A stretch of DNA of 64,000 nucleotides from the NCBI GenBank assembly GCA_936920625.1, contig CAKZHC010000050.1:1-64000 (forward strand), written 5' to 3'. Both the position numbers and the translations under genes were made by a program. Numbering within the stretch: position 1 is the first letter of the stretch; each line of letters opens with the position of its first letter. Below are positions 1 to 8,936 of this stretch, piece after piece. A model generated the notes under the pieces. That model saw only the letters and a program-made list of their open reading frames with translations, ran no database searches and was not told the DNA's origin. This DNA is from an uncultured Enterobacteriaceae bacterium (GTDB taxonomy: Bacteria; Pseudomonadota; Gammaproteobacteria; Enterobacterales; Enterobacteriaceae).

Positions 1-51
1 CCTGAGGTAGTGTGGGGTCTCCCCATGCGAGAGCAGGGCACCGCCAGGCAC
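1..51 (+). rRNA. rrf: 5S ribosomal RNA, 3' end (partial)
   Basis: The first 50 or so bases match the conserved 3' third of enterobacterial 5S rRNA, including the GTGTGGGGTCTCCCCATGCG helix IV region and the closing GCCAGGCA that pairs with the 5' end of the molecule. The rest of the gene, and presumably the 16S-23S operon, lies left of the window. A strong intrinsic terminator follows at 159-187. The operon runs toward rpoH, which is on the opposite strand. The 3' end is placed by homology, to within about two bases. Confidence 0.92.
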
Positions 52-158
52 TATACTGCCGCACTCCGGCTCCCTGCGCGGGGCCGGAAGCGCGAAACAA
101 AACCGAAAAGCAGAAGTAAAAAAACAAAGCAAAAGCAGCAAACAGATCCAGAACTCAG

Positions 159-187
159 GCCCCCTGCCGGACAGGGGGCTTTTTTAT
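159..187 (+). terminator. rRNA operon intrinsic terminator
   Basis: GCCCCCTG (159-166) and CAGGGGGC (172-179) form a perfect 8-bp GC-rich stem with a 5-base loop, followed directly by a run of six T. It lies about 108 bases after the 5S end. A second strong hairpin around 66-89 (TCCGGC / GCCGGA) lies between but has no T run. Confidence 0.9.
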
Positions 188-340
188 TGCGCGCCACATT
201 CCATGTGCTGTGAAATACTGCCTGTAAAACAGCAGCCCGGATGAAGATGTCCTGGAAATAACTCTCAGGAGGTCTTATCGTAATAAAGTTTATCGGTTAG
301 AACAGTCTGATAGCTCAGTAAAACTGGCAAAATACAGAGA

Positions 341-360
341 CACCACCTGAAAAGGTGGTG
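341..360 (-). terminator. hairpin downstream of rpoH, probable terminator
   Basis: CACCACCT (341-348), GAAA loop, AGGTGGTG (353-360): a perfect 8-bp stem 33 bases past the rpoH stop. Read on the minus strand it is followed by a weak T-containing stretch rather than a clean run, so termination is inferred from position and stem stability. Confidence 0.55.
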
Positions 361-392
361 CTAATATGAAAGGTCAGTTGATTTTCTCCCAG

Positions 393-1250
393 TCAGGCCT
401 CAATTGCCAGTCGCAGTTTTTTTATAGCATTTTTTTCAAGCTGACGAACCCGTTCTGCAGAAACACCGTAATGATCGGCCAGTTCTTGCAGAGTTATTTT
501 GTTATCTTCATCCAGCCAGCGGGCTCGAATGATATGCTGACTACGCTTGTCAAGGCCTTGTATAGCATGAGAGAGTTTGTCAGTGGCATGGCCTTCCCAG
601 TTATCTTCTTCGATACTGTCAGCAAAATCAGAGGATTTATCCTGGAGATAGAGCACTGGTGCCGTGGATTTGCCTTCACCGCTGTCATCGTCAGCGCTCA
701 TATCGAAGGTCATATCCTGCGCGGCCATTCGGGATTCCATTTCACGTACATCCTGGTCCGACACACCAAGTTCACGTGCAACCATTTCAACTTCATCTTG
801 GTTAAACCAGCCGAGGCGCTGTTTAGCTCTGCGCAGATTAAAGAATAATTTACGCTGTGCTTTGGTTGTCGCCACTTTTACAATGCGCCAGTTACGCAGT
901 ACATATTCATGAATTTCTGCTTTAATCCAGTGAACAGCGAAGGAAACCAGACGTACCCCAACTTCAGGGTTAAAACGACGAACTGCTTTCATCAGGCCGA
1001 TATTACCTTCCTGAATCAGATCGGCTTGTGGCAGACCGTAACCTGCGTAGTTACGTGCAATATGAATAACAAAACGCAGATGGGAAAGAATCAGTGTCTT
1101 AGCTGCATCCAGTTCGCCTTTGTAATGAAGTCGCTCAGCTAGTGCTTTCTCTTCTTCAGCTGATAACACAGGCCAGGCGTTGGCCGCCCGGATGTAAGCA
1201 TCTAAATTACCTAAAGGCGCAATAGCTAAGGTTTGCATCTCTTTAGTCAT
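393..1250 (-). CDS. rpoH: RNA polymerase sigma-32 (heat shock sigma factor)
   Basis: Directs core RNA polymerase to heat-shock promoters. The 285-residue protein has the usual RpoH length (about 284) and the RpoH-specific box QRKLFFNLR near residue 132, between regions 2 and 3. Region 2 is seen in HIARNYAGYGLPQADLIQEG and region 4 in the C-terminal helix-turn-helix ending LEKNAIKKLRL. The start is supported by a GAGGA ribosome site five bases upstream of ATG. It follows ftsX on the same strand, the standard enterobacterial order, but its downstream neighbour is an rRNA operon rather than the liv or panM genes usual in relatives. Confidence 0.97.
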   Translation of the reverse strand: MTKEMQTLAIAPLGNLDAYIRAANAWPVLSAEEEKALAERLHYKGELDAAKTLILSHLRFVIHIARNYAGYGLPQADLIQEGNIGLMKAVRRFNPEVGVRLVSFAVHWIKAEIHEYVLRNWRIVKVATTKAQRKLFFNLRRAKQRLGWFNQDEVEMVARELGVSDQDVREMESRMAAQDMTFDMSADDDSGEGKSTAPVLYLQDKSSDFADSIEEDNWEGHATDKLSHAIQGLDKRSQHIIRARWLDEDNKITLQELADHYGVSAERVRQLEKNAIKKLRLAIEA

Positions 1251-1351
1251 TCAGGTCCTCGCAGTAGTCAGTCATGGCGCTACGTCCTTTTCACAGAATT
1301 CAGATAACATCACTCAAACAGACAACTATCTGAAACAAGTAATGTATGGGA

Positions 1352-1373
1352 CACTCAAACGATCGATAAGTTC
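1352..1373 (-). promoter_or_regulatory. possible sigma-E promoter of rpoH
   Basis: On the minus strand GAACTT (1373-1368) is followed, after 16 bases, by TCCCA. E. coli rpoH has a sigma-E promoter (P3) with the same -35 hexamer and the same 16-base spacing to TCTGA. The -10 match is only partial, so this is tentative. Confidence 0.35.
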
Positions 1374-1498
1374 AATTTTGCCCGGACGTGGTCATAGATT
1401 TTTCAATTTAATAAGGATGGTAAAACATCTGTCATCCTCTTCCGCCTGAACACAATCATACAGTTAATTAAAAAGTATTTCAAAAAAAGTGGTATGAG

Positions 1499-2482
1499 TC
1501 AGCCTGGGGTAAATTGGCGCAGATGCTGAACTGTGGCCAGCCAGGCTGAAATCCAGCCAATTATAGTTGCGATCAGTATTAGCAGTAAGGCTTCTTCCCA
1601 ACCCATCCCATGCAAAAAATAGGCAGAGCCAAATACGGCGGCGACTTGTGTGACCATAAAATCGAGTTGCGATACGACAAGTTCAGAAAGCAGTAATGAC
1701 AAAAGTGCCCCGGCTAACCCCAAAAATGCGCCGCCATAAAGAAAAGGTCGCAGTATGAAGCCATCAGTGGCGCCAATTAGTTTTTGCACGTTTATTGTAT
1801 CGCGTCGGGAAAAGATGGTGAGCCGTATGCTGTTGCCTGTTATTAGAAGAACAGCAATACCCATTAGCATGCCGATTATGATTGCAACTTGTCCGGCCAG
1901 CCTCGTAAGGGCGGACAAGCGAGTATACCAGCTGTCAACCATCTTTACTTCATCTACACCTTGTGTTTTTGCAACCCGATCACGAAGATTTGTCATTGCA
2001 TCTGTGCTCTGAAAATCTGGTGCAGGAGTGAGAATAACGACGGCTGGTAATGGATTTTCATCCAGCATGTCAAGTGCATTACTAAAACCAGACCAGTTAC
2101 GAAACTCGCGTTGTACCTTATTACGTGACAAATAATTTGCTGTTGCTACTCCTTGTTCCCTTTTAAGTTTGACGACGACCTTCTCAGCAATAGCGTCATT
2201 GAGAGTTTTATCAAGATAGACGGTTAACTGAGGGGCGGGATACCACTGAGTCGCGGCCTGATGTACATTCTTCCAGACAATATAACAGATGCTGGGTAGT
2301 GCCAGGGAGATAGCGATTACCATTACAGTGAGTAAGGTTGTCAGTGGCTGGCGCCACATATCAGACAATGCAATCCTCCAGGCGTAGCGCCACTGTTCAC
2401 GCCAGCCGCCCTTAAGCAACTTACTTTTAGTGATTCGCGTTTGATTTTTTGCTGACGGGGGGCGTTTGCCCTGTTTATACAC
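1499..2482 (-). CDS. ftsX: cell division protein FtsX (ABC transporter-like membrane subunit)
   Basis: Integral membrane partner of FtsE; the FtsEX complex sits at the septal ring and activates murein hydrolases through periplasmic partners. The 327-residue protein has a charged cytoplasmic N terminus, a first membrane segment at the motif TVMVIAISLALPSICYIV, a periplasmic domain containing the conserved FRNWSGFSNALDMLDENPLP, and three C-terminal membrane segments ending TVQHLRQF. The start is GTG and overlaps the end of ftsE by 8 bases, so the two are translationally coupled. It is slightly shorter than the E. coli protein (352), the difference being in the N-terminal tail. Confidence 0.95.
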   Translation of the reverse strand: MYKQGKRPPSAKNQTRITKSKLLKGGWREQWRYAWRIALSDMWRQPLTTLLTVMVIAISLALPSICYIVWKNVHQAATQWYPAPQLTVYLDKTLNDAIAEKVVVKLKREQGVATANYLSRNKVQREFRNWSGFSNALDMLDENPLPAVVILTPAPDFQSTDAMTNLRDRVAKTQGVDEVKMVDSWYTRLSALTRLAGQVAIIIGMLMGIAVLLITGNSIRLTIFSRRDTINVQKLIGATDGFILRPFLYGGAFLGLAGALLSLLLSELVVSQLDFMVTQVAAVFGSAYFLHGMGWEEALLLILIATIIGWISAWLATVQHLRQFTPG

Positions 2483-3143
2483 TTAGGCTGTCTCCCTGTA
2501 ATCGGCCCTGCTCTAATGCCATAACACGAAAGTGATGACGGGCAATTAACTCCATATTATGAGTAGCCATGAGTACTGTCACTCCAACACGATTGAACTC
2601 TTTAAATAAATGAAGAATATCTTCAGATAAGGTGTTATCGAGGTTACCTGTTGGTTCGTCGGCTAATAGTACCGCTGGTTTATTGACTACTGCGCGGGCA
2701 ATTCCAACACGCTGTTGTTCACCCCCAGAGAGCTGTATAGGTAAGTTTTTCGCTTTGTCATGCAGGCCGACTTTATCTAGTGCGGCGGAAACCCGACGAC
2801 GAATATCTGCGCGGGTGGCTCCTGAGATGATCAGTGGGATCGCCACGTTGTCATAGACAGACCGATCCATCAACAAATGATGATCCTGGAAAATCATACC
2901 AATCTGACGACGCAGGAAAGGAATTTCGCTACGCTTGAGGCGACTGATGTTATGGCCAGAGAACCAGATATTTCCGGCACCAGGGCGTTCAATGCCACAA
3001 ATCAATTTGAGTAGTGTGCTCTTACCAGCCCCGGAACGACCAGTAAGAAATGCCATTTCACCCGGCTGTAAATGAAAACTGACTCCCTGCAGGGCCTGTT
3101 TGCCACCAAGATAAGCTTTACTGACCTCTTCAAAGCAAATCAT
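2475..3143 (-). CDS. ftsE: cell division ATP-binding protein FtsE
   Basis: ABC-type ATPase that works with FtsX at the divisome. Walker A is GRSGAGKST, the signature is LSGGEQQR, and Walker B is AVLLADEPTGNLD, all typical. I take the ATG at 3143 (MICFEEVSKAYLGG) rather than the in-frame TTG at 3152, because GAGGA lies nine bases before that ATG and the E. coli protein begins at the same place (MIRFEHVSKAYLGG). The ftsY stop overlaps the ribosome site, so ftsY-ftsE-ftsX form one tightly packed operon. Confidence 0.96.
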   Translation of the reverse strand: MICFEEVSKAYLGGKQALQGVSFHLQPGEMAFLTGRSGAGKSTLLKLICGIERPGAGNIWFSGHNISRLKRSEIPFLRRQIGMIFQDHHLLMDRSVYDNVAIPLIISGATRADIRRRVSAALDKVGLHDKAKNLPIQLSGGEQQRVGIARAVVNKPAVLLADEPTGNLDNTLSEDILHLFKEFNRVGVTVLMATHNMELIARHHFRVMALEQGRLQGDSLSV

Positions 3144-3148
3144 GCTAA

Positions 3149-4453
3149 TCAATCCTCACGGGCGAAAAGTGCCTCAATAAAATTATCAGCTCTAAATGGA
3201 CGCAGATCATCAATAGCTTCTCCAACACCAATGAAACGGATTGGTATAGCAAACTGATCTGCAATGGAAAAAATGACCCCTCCTTTCGCTGTGCCATCGA
3301 GTTTTGTCAGAGTGATTCCTGTCAGGTTAACCGCTTCATTAAAGAGTCTGGCTTGGCTTATCGCGTTTTGCCCGGTAGTGGCATCAATAGTTAACATCAC
3401 TTCATGCGGGGCATCGCAATCCAGCTTCTGCATTACCCGTGTGATCTTTTTTAACTCTTCCATTAAATGTGTTTTATTCTGTAAGCGGCCAGCGGTATCG
3501 GCTATTAATAGATCAGCCCCACGGGCTTTGGCCGCCTGGATGGCATCAAAAATGACTGATGCAGAATCTGCGTTTTTATGTTGTGCGATTACCGGAATGT
3601 TATTGCGTTGCCCCCACACTTGGAGCTGCTCTACTGCAGCAGCACGGAAGGTGTCACCTGCCGCCAGCATAACTGATTTACCCTGGGACTGATATTGTCG
3701 CGCTAGTTTTCCAATAGTTGTTGTTTTACCGACGCCATTGACTCCAACCATTAGGATCACAAAAGGCTTTTTTTCATTAATCGTAAGTGGTGTATCCACT
3801 TTTGAAAGAATTGAAGCCATTTCGATTTTCAAAAGGCTATATAGTGCTTCTGCATCGCGTAATTGTTTGCGGCTGGCCTGAAGAGTCAAAGCGTCAATGA
3901 TACGGCGGGTAGTGACGATCCCAACATCAGCAATTAAAAGTTGTTCCTCAAGTTCTTCAAACAGATCATCATCAATTTTTTTACCGCGAAGCAGAGCAAG
4001 CCCGGTGACTCCGAATCCAAAATTCTCACGAGTTCCGACTAGGCTTCGCCTGAGTCGATTAAGAAAACTCTCACTACCAAAATCCGACTGGTCAGCCGGT
4101 GGGTCTATCGCTGATTCACGGACTGTTGCCGAAGAATCTCCATCATTCAGGCAAATATCACTTTTATGATGATGGGTGCCAGCGATGGTTTTTTTTGCTG
4201 TATCTTGCAATTCGCAGGCAGGCTGGCTGTGATGATCCCCGGTAGCGGTATGTTCGTCTGCCAGTGAGGTTTGTCCGTGATGTTCGTCTTGCAATGCTGG
4301 TGCGGTACGATCAGAAGTCACGGGCTGCTGGGAGGTGCAGAGGCTCTTTTTTGGCTGCTGCTGTTGCAGATGATCCGCATCTTGCCGGTCTTTACTCTGG
4401 CTGGATTTTAAACCCAGCCAGGAAAAAAAACCACGTTTTTTCTCTTCTGCCAT
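3149..4453 (-). CDS. ftsY: signal recognition particle receptor FtsY
   Basis: SRP-receptor GTPase that docks ribosome-SRP complexes at the inner membrane. Of 434 residues, the first 130 or so are a variable, acidic, His/Gln-rich linker after a basic lipid-binding start (KKRGFFSWLGLK); this explains the length difference from E. coli (497). The NG domain follows with GVNGVGKTTTIGKLA (G1, about residue 238), DTFRAAA, DTAGRLQNK (G3) and TKLDGTAKGG (G4/G5). It heads the ftsY-ftsE-ftsX unit and is divergent from rsmD. Confidence 0.97.
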   Translation of the reverse strand: MAEEKKRGFFSWLGLKSSQSKDRQDADHLQQQQPKKSLCTSQQPVTSDRTAPALQDEHHGQTSLADEHTATGDHHSQPACELQDTAKKTIAGTHHHKSDICLNDGDSSATVRESAIDPPADQSDFGSESFLNRLRRSLVGTRENFGFGVTGLALLRGKKIDDDLFEELEEQLLIADVGIVTTRRIIDALTLQASRKQLRDAEALYSLLKIEMASILSKVDTPLTINEKKPFVILMVGVNGVGKTTTIGKLARQYQSQGKSVMLAAGDTFRAAAVEQLQVWGQRNNIPVIAQHKNADSASVIFDAIQAAKARGADLLIADTAGRLQNKTHLMEELKKITRVMQKLDCDAPHEVMLTIDATTGQNAISQARLFNEAVNLTGITLTKLDGTAKGGVIFSIADQFAIPIRFIGVGEAIDDLRPFRADNFIEALFARED

Positions 4454-4637
4454 TGTATTACAGCACTCCTTGATGGCTAACTTGGCATAGCTCGCCTGGT
4501 GTTACGGTTGGGATAATTGATTTGCCAGTAGTTTAGTTTAACATTGTTCAGCACCACGCAACACAATCCCCTTTTGTTGTTTCAGGCAGGATGGCAGGCC
4601 TATTATACTAAACAAAAAATTATGGCACATTGTGAAT

Positions 4638-5225
4638 ATGAAAAAACCACCACACCGGGCAGAAGGTCAGATTCGTATTATTGGTGGCAAATGGCGTGGT
4701 CGAAAACTGCCTGTTCCGCATAGTATCGGGCTGCGGCCCACTACAGACAGGGTTCGTGAAACATTATTCAACTGGTTGGCTCCCGTGATAGAGAACGCGC
4801 GTTGTCTGGATTGCTTTGCGGGTAGCGGAGCATTGGGGTTTGAGGCGCTTTCGCGCCATGCTGGGCACGTTACGCTGCTGGAACTGGAACCTGCTGTTGC
4901 CCGTCTACTTGAAAGTAACCGTCTGAAATTGAATGCCAGCGAGGCGCATATCATCAATGCTGACACACTGAACTGGTTACGGCAATACGGCAAACCCTAT
5001 GATGTGATTTTTATCGACCCCCCTTTTCGCAAAGGATTATTGGAACAAGCGCTGCCCTTGCTGGAAGAGTACGGCTGGTTAGCAGCAGAGGCTACGATCT
5101 ATATTGAAAGCGCAGCAGAAAGTGATGCTCCGGTGGTGCCAGCCAACTGGCATCTTTGCCGCCAAAAAAAAGCTGGGCAGATAGCATACCGGCTCTATCA
5201 GCGCCAACCTGTAAAAGAGGAATGA
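4638..5225 (+). CDS. rsmD: 16S rRNA (guanine-966-N2)-methyltransferase
   Basis: Methylates G966 of 16S rRNA using S-adenosylmethionine. The Rossmann-fold motif DCFAGSGALGFEALSRHA and the catalytic DPPF motif (VIFIDPPFRKG) are present, as is the family start region GQIRIIGGKWRGRKLPVP. I prefer the ATG at 4638 (MKKPPHRAEG), matching E. coli MKKPN, over the GTG at 4632; no clear ribosome site decides it. At 195 residues it is of normal length. Divergent from ftsY and followed three bases later by yhhL, as in E. coli. Confidence 0.95.
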   Translation: MKKPPHRAEGQIRIIGGKWRGRKLPVPHSIGLRPTTDRVRETLFNWLAPVIENARCLDCFAGSGALGFEALSRHAGHVTLLELEPAVARLLESNRLKLNASEAHIINADTLNWLRQYGKPYDVIFIDPPFRKGLLEQALPLLEEYGWLAAEATIYIESAAESDAPVVPANWHLCRQKKAGQIAYRLYQRQPVKEE

Positions 5226-5228
5226 ATT

Positions 5229-5504
5229 ATGTTGATCAACTCCGGACGACTGTTAATGACAGGTGTCTGGTTGTTTTTATTATGGAATGTGTTGAACCCT
5301 TTTCCAAAGCCATTACGTTATTTTCTGGATATTGTCCTTTTTTTCATGATTATTATGCATGGATTGCAGCTCAGGATGATAAATATCGCACCTTTCAGAA
5401 GCGAAACGCCACTTAAATGGCAGGATAAACTCAGAGTATTTCTTTTTGGTGTATTCGAACTGCTGGCATGGCGCAAAAACGCGTCTCTGAAGCGAAAAAA
5501 ATAA
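5229..5504 (+). CDS. yhhL: DUF1145 family inner membrane protein YhhL
   Basis: Small membrane protein of 91 residues with no known function. Two hydrophobic segments are visible (about residues 6-20 and 32-50) with a basic C terminus ending SLKRKK. It starts three bases after the rsmD stop, the same coupled arrangement as in E. coli rsmD-yhhL, which is the main basis for the name along with the conserved core RLLMTGVWLFLLWNVLNPFP. The yhhM, yhhN and zntA genes that follow in E. coli are missing here. Confidence 0.9.
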   Translation: MLINSGRLLMTGVWLFLLWNVLNPFPKPLRYFLDIVLFFMIIMHGLQLRMINIAPFRSETPLKWQDKLRVFLFGVFELLAWRKNASLKRKK

Positions 5505-5739
5505 CTAATACTGGCTCCTTGTGATAATACAGGAAAGAATGGTATCAATATATTTCTTTTCAGGTCAGAGATAAATATCATTGTAATAATTTATTTACCG
5601 ATAAGATCATCATAATAGTAGTTTTCAGCCTGTTTGCCGGACTTGCTTTTTGATTACAATAAAATAATCATCATCATTACAAACTAAATAATCTGACTCA
5701 AAAGCGTCAGAACACAGCCATCAAAAATTGGACAGAATA

Positions 5740-6498
5740 ATGCAGACTATCTGGCCCTATCCCAAGATTATTGCGCATCGAGGTGGTGGTCTGCTGGCAC
5801 CAGAAAATACACTCGCTGCAATTGATAAAGGTGTCAGCCTTGGGCATAAAATGGTTGAATTCGATGTCAAATTATCGAACGACGGAGCCATCTTTTTGCT
5901 ACATGATGACATTCTCGATCGTACCAGCAATGGCTCGGGTAATGCAGGGCAGTTGTTGTGGGAGCAGCTGATGCTGCTGGATGCGGGTAGCTGGTTTGGT
6001 GAGAAATACAGGCATGAACGTTTGCCGCTGCTGGCACAGGTTGCAGAAAGTTGCCGTGCTTTTAAAACGATGGCGAATATCGAAATCAAACCTACAGCCG
6101 GGCGTAGTAAAGAGACTGGCCAGATTGTAGCGCTGGCAGCCCAAACACTCTGGCAGGACATGATTCCACCATTACTCTCTTCGTTTGACTATGATGCGCT
6201 GAATGAAGCGGCTATAGCTGCGCCAGAGTTACCACGGGGGTATCTGTTACATAAATGGGCAGATGACTGGCGGCAGAAGGCCGCTACATTAACCTGCACA
6301 TCACTCCACTTCAATCACAACATTCTAACCAAAGAGCGGGTCGCAATAGTGAAACAGGCTGGATTACGTATTTTGGCTTATACCGTAAACCAGCCTGAAC
6401 GGGCAAGAATCTTGCTGGAGTGGGGGGTCGATGCTATCTGTACGGATCGTATCGACCTTATTGGCCCCAGCTTTAGCCAGCACCTAACAAAGGTATAG
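5740..6498 (+). CDS. ugpQ: glycerophosphodiester phosphodiesterase UgpQ
   Basis: Cytosolic enzyme that splits glycerophosphodiesters into sn-glycerol 3-phosphate and an alcohol. The GDPD catalytic signature IIAHRGGGLLAPENTLAA is near the N terminus, followed by EFDVKLSNDG and HDD; later MANIEIKPT and LAYTVN are family motifs. ATG 5740 (MQTIWPYPKII) is chosen over an upstream TTG because the E. coli protein starts at the same point. At 252 residues it is complete. The ugpBAEC transporter genes that precede it in E. coli are absent, so the enzyme stands alone; its product could feed GlpD, encoded further along. Confidence 0.94.
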   Translation: MQTIWPYPKIIAHRGGGLLAPENTLAAIDKGVSLGHKMVEFDVKLSNDGAIFLLHDDILDRTSNGSGNAGQLLWEQLMLLDAGSWFGEKYRHERLPLLAQVAESCRAFKTMANIEIKPTAGRSKETGQIVALAAQTLWQDMIPPLLSSFDYDALNEAAIAAPELPRGYLLHKWADDWRQKAATLTCTSLHFNHNILTKERVAIVKQAGLRILAYTVNQPERARILLEWGVDAICTDRIDLIGPSFSQHLTKV

Positions 6499-6589
6499 CT
6501 AACAAAACCCAGCATAAAGTATGCACCGAAATCAGGTGGACGTGCATCAAATCAGCAAAACAGACTGTATCTGTTTACAGGTGAACTCA

Positions 6590-6884
6590 CTAATTATTGT
6601 CACGAGGCATAGCTGAATTGCCGGGCTGGGATTGATTAAGATCGCGTTCTGCCTGATTGCGCTGTTCCTGCATATTACGCTGAAGTTCCTCGTTTTGGCG
6701 CTGTTGATCCTGTTGTAGTTTGAGTTGCAGGTTTTGCTGCTGATTTTGTATTTGGTTTTGCAAATGTTCAGTGCTGGGGTTATACCCTTCGATTTCCGGG
6801 TTGGTTTGTCTGCTGTATAAAAATTTTCTGATCTGCCAGAGTGGTGAGGGGTAACAAAGCTGTGAGATAGAGCACCAATTTCAT
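6590..6884 (-). pseudogene. yhhA: yhhA (DUF2756 family), frameshifted
   Basis: Not an open frame, but clearly recognisable. From ATG 6884, with a GGAGG ribosome site, it reads MKLVLYLTALLPLTTLADQ, a signal peptide, and continues to QQTNQPGNRR, where a stop follows. Removing one G from the GGG run near 6788-6792 restores the frame: YNPSTEHLQNQIQNQQQ, then a Gln-rich coiled region and ELQRNMQEQRNQAERDLNQ, ending PRDNN. The Gln-rich periplasmic character and position between ugpQ and ggt identify yhhA of E. coli. The function of YhhA is unknown. The lesion is a single-base indel, so it is recent or a sequencing error. Confidence 0.85.
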
Positions 6885-7070
6885 CAAATTATCCTCCGAT
6901 TTTTAATCTTAAGTATAGTTCACTGTCAGAGTAAAAAAGTTCCGTGATATTTTTGCTGCAGTGAAAAATTATTTTTTCAGCTCCAGGTCCACACCTGATT
7001 TCTGTATTGCACTAATGAAAATACAGAAATTTCGTGATGGGATAATTGATTAGTAAATTAAGAAATAATT

Positions 7071-8819
7071 ATGAGAACAAAAAAGCGAATTTTCATAACA
7101 TGGCTAGTTATTAGTTTTATTGTAGGATGGCAGAATACCTGCCTGGCAGTTGTCGCCACCCCCGTAGTTTCCTATGATGTTAAAACAGATATTTTCTCTC
7201 CGGTAGCAACACAGCACGGCATGGTGGCTTCAGCTGACGCGATTGCAACTAACGTCGGTGTGCAGATACTTGAACAAGGAGGAAATGCTGTTGATGCGGC
7301 TGTAGCTGTTGGTTTTGCGTTAGCGGTGACGTACCCCAAAGCAGGAAACTTGGGGGGCGGTGGATTTATGCTATTGCGCAGGGCGAATGGCCAGACGACT
7401 GCGATCGATTTTCGCGAAATCGCACCTAAAGCGGCCTGGCGGAATATGTTCCTGGATGAAGAGGGCAATGCAGATAGTAAAAAATCCTTAACTTCTCATC
7501 TGGCGGCGGGTGTTCCGGGTACTGTGGCTGGTTTTGCACTGGCCAATAAAAATTATGGCACGATGCCGTTAAGTCGTCTGATTCAGCCTGCAATACGTTT
7601 GGCGCGCAATGGTATCATTGTTAATGACAGCCTCGCCAGCGACCTCAGAATTTACGGAAAAGAGGTGCTGCTTAGTCATCCCAATAGTCGCGCTATCTTC
7701 TTCAAGTCTGACGACAAACCATTTCAGAAAGGTGAACGCCTGATACAACGCAATTTGGCGCACTCGCTTGAATTGATAGCCAGTAAAGGACCTCAGGTGT
7801 TTTACAAAGGCTGGATTGCTAATCAGATCGTAAAAGAGATGTCTGAAAACGGAGGCCTTATTACCAAAGCCGATCTAGCTGCGTATAAAGCAATAGAACG
7901 GCAGCCAATTTCAGGCAGTTATCGTGGTTATCAGATTTTTTCTATGCCTCCGCCATCTTCAGGTGGGATCCATATTGTGCAGATCCTGAATATTCTGGAA
8001 AACTTTGATCTGGCGAAAATGGGCTTTGGCAGTGCAGATGCTATTCAGGTTATTGCAGAAGCCGAGAAATACGCCTATGCCGATCGCTCAAAGTATCTGG
8101 GAGATCCAAGCTTTGTTAAGGTTCCATGGCAGGCGCTCACCAATAAAGCATATGCTAAATTTCTTGCCAGCAAGATTGATCTGACCCGTGCGCGCCCCTC
8201 ATCTGAGATTAAACCGGGCAATCTGGCGCTTTATGAAAGCGATCAAACAACGCATTTTTCAGTGGTGGATAAACAGGGTAACGCTGTTGCGGTGACGTAT
8301 TCGCTAAATACCAACTTTGGTAGCGGAATTGTAGCGGGTAACAGTGGTATTTTGTTGAATAACCAGATGGATGACTTTGCTGTCAAACCCGGTGCACCCA
8401 ACATATATGGATTAACAGGAGGAGAAGCCAATGCTGTTGCTCCTTTTAAAAGGCCGCTTTCTTCTATGTCCCCAACGATTGTGGTTAAAGACGGTAAACC
8501 CTGGCTGGTAACTGGCACACCGGGCGGCAGCAGAATTATTACGACAGTGCTGCAACTCATTGTTAACAGCATTGATTTTGGGATGAACATTGCGGAAGCC
8601 ACTAATGCTCCGCGTTTCCATCATCAGTGGCAGCCTGATCAATTGCGAGTGGAGAAGGGATTTAGTCCTGACACACTGAAATTATTGGAGAAAAAAGGGC
8701 AACATATTAAGGTGTTGCCCACTATGGGCAGCACTCAGAGTATCATAATTAGCCCGAATGGTTCACTCTACGGGGCTGCTGATCCACGAACACCCAATGA
8801 TCTGGTTGCCGGCTATTGA
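7071..8819 (+). CDS. ggt: gamma-glutamyltranspeptidase, periplasmic
   Basis: Hydrolyses or transfers the gamma-glutamyl group of glutathione and related compounds in the periplasm. 582 residues, matching the E. coli precursor (580). A signal peptide covers about the first 27 residues. The proenzyme cleaves itself just before the catalytic Thr at about residue 393, in DQTTHFSVVD; the oxyanion and substrate motifs PLSSMSPT and GTPGGSRI follow in the small subunit. All key motifs are intact. It is transcribed away from the yhhA pseudogene and is convergent with the dioxygenase gene. Confidence 0.97.
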   Translation: MRTKKRIFITWLVISFIVGWQNTCLAVVATPVVSYDVKTDIFSPVATQHGMVASADAIATNVGVQILEQGGNAVDAAVAVGFALAVTYPKAGNLGGGGFMLLRRANGQTTAIDFREIAPKAAWRNMFLDEEGNADSKKSLTSHLAAGVPGTVAGFALANKNYGTMPLSRLIQPAIRLARNGIIVNDSLASDLRIYGKEVLLSHPNSRAIFFKSDDKPFQKGERLIQRNLAHSLELIASKGPQVFYKGWIANQIVKEMSENGGLITKADLAAYKAIERQPISGSYRGYQIFSMPPPSSGGIHIVQILNILENFDLAKMGFGSADAIQVIAEAEKYAYADRSKYLGDPSFVKVPWQALTNKAYAKFLASKIDLTRARPSSEIKPGNLALYESDQTTHFSVVDKQGNAVAVTYSLNTNFGSGIVAGNSGILLNNQMDDFAVKPGAPNIYGLTGGEANAVAPFKRPLSSMSPTIVVKDGKPWLVTGTPGGSRIITTVLQLIVNSIDFGMNIAEATNAPRFHHQWQPDQLRVEKGFSPDTLKLLEKKGQHIKVLPTMGSTQSIIISPNGSLYGAADPRTPNDLVAGY

Positions 8820-8936
8820 TTGTCGTTTCAGTTCTGGTCTTGATTATCGTATAGCTAACTTGATGTTCTGTTGCAGGCATCGGAGGGACTGCTAAAGGAC
8901 ATCTACTTTTAGCCGAACATAACAGGCGAATTGTCG

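Noticed and set aside
366..848. 160-codon plus-strand frame over rpoH
   Set aside because: Antisense shadow of rpoH with no ribosome site or motif.
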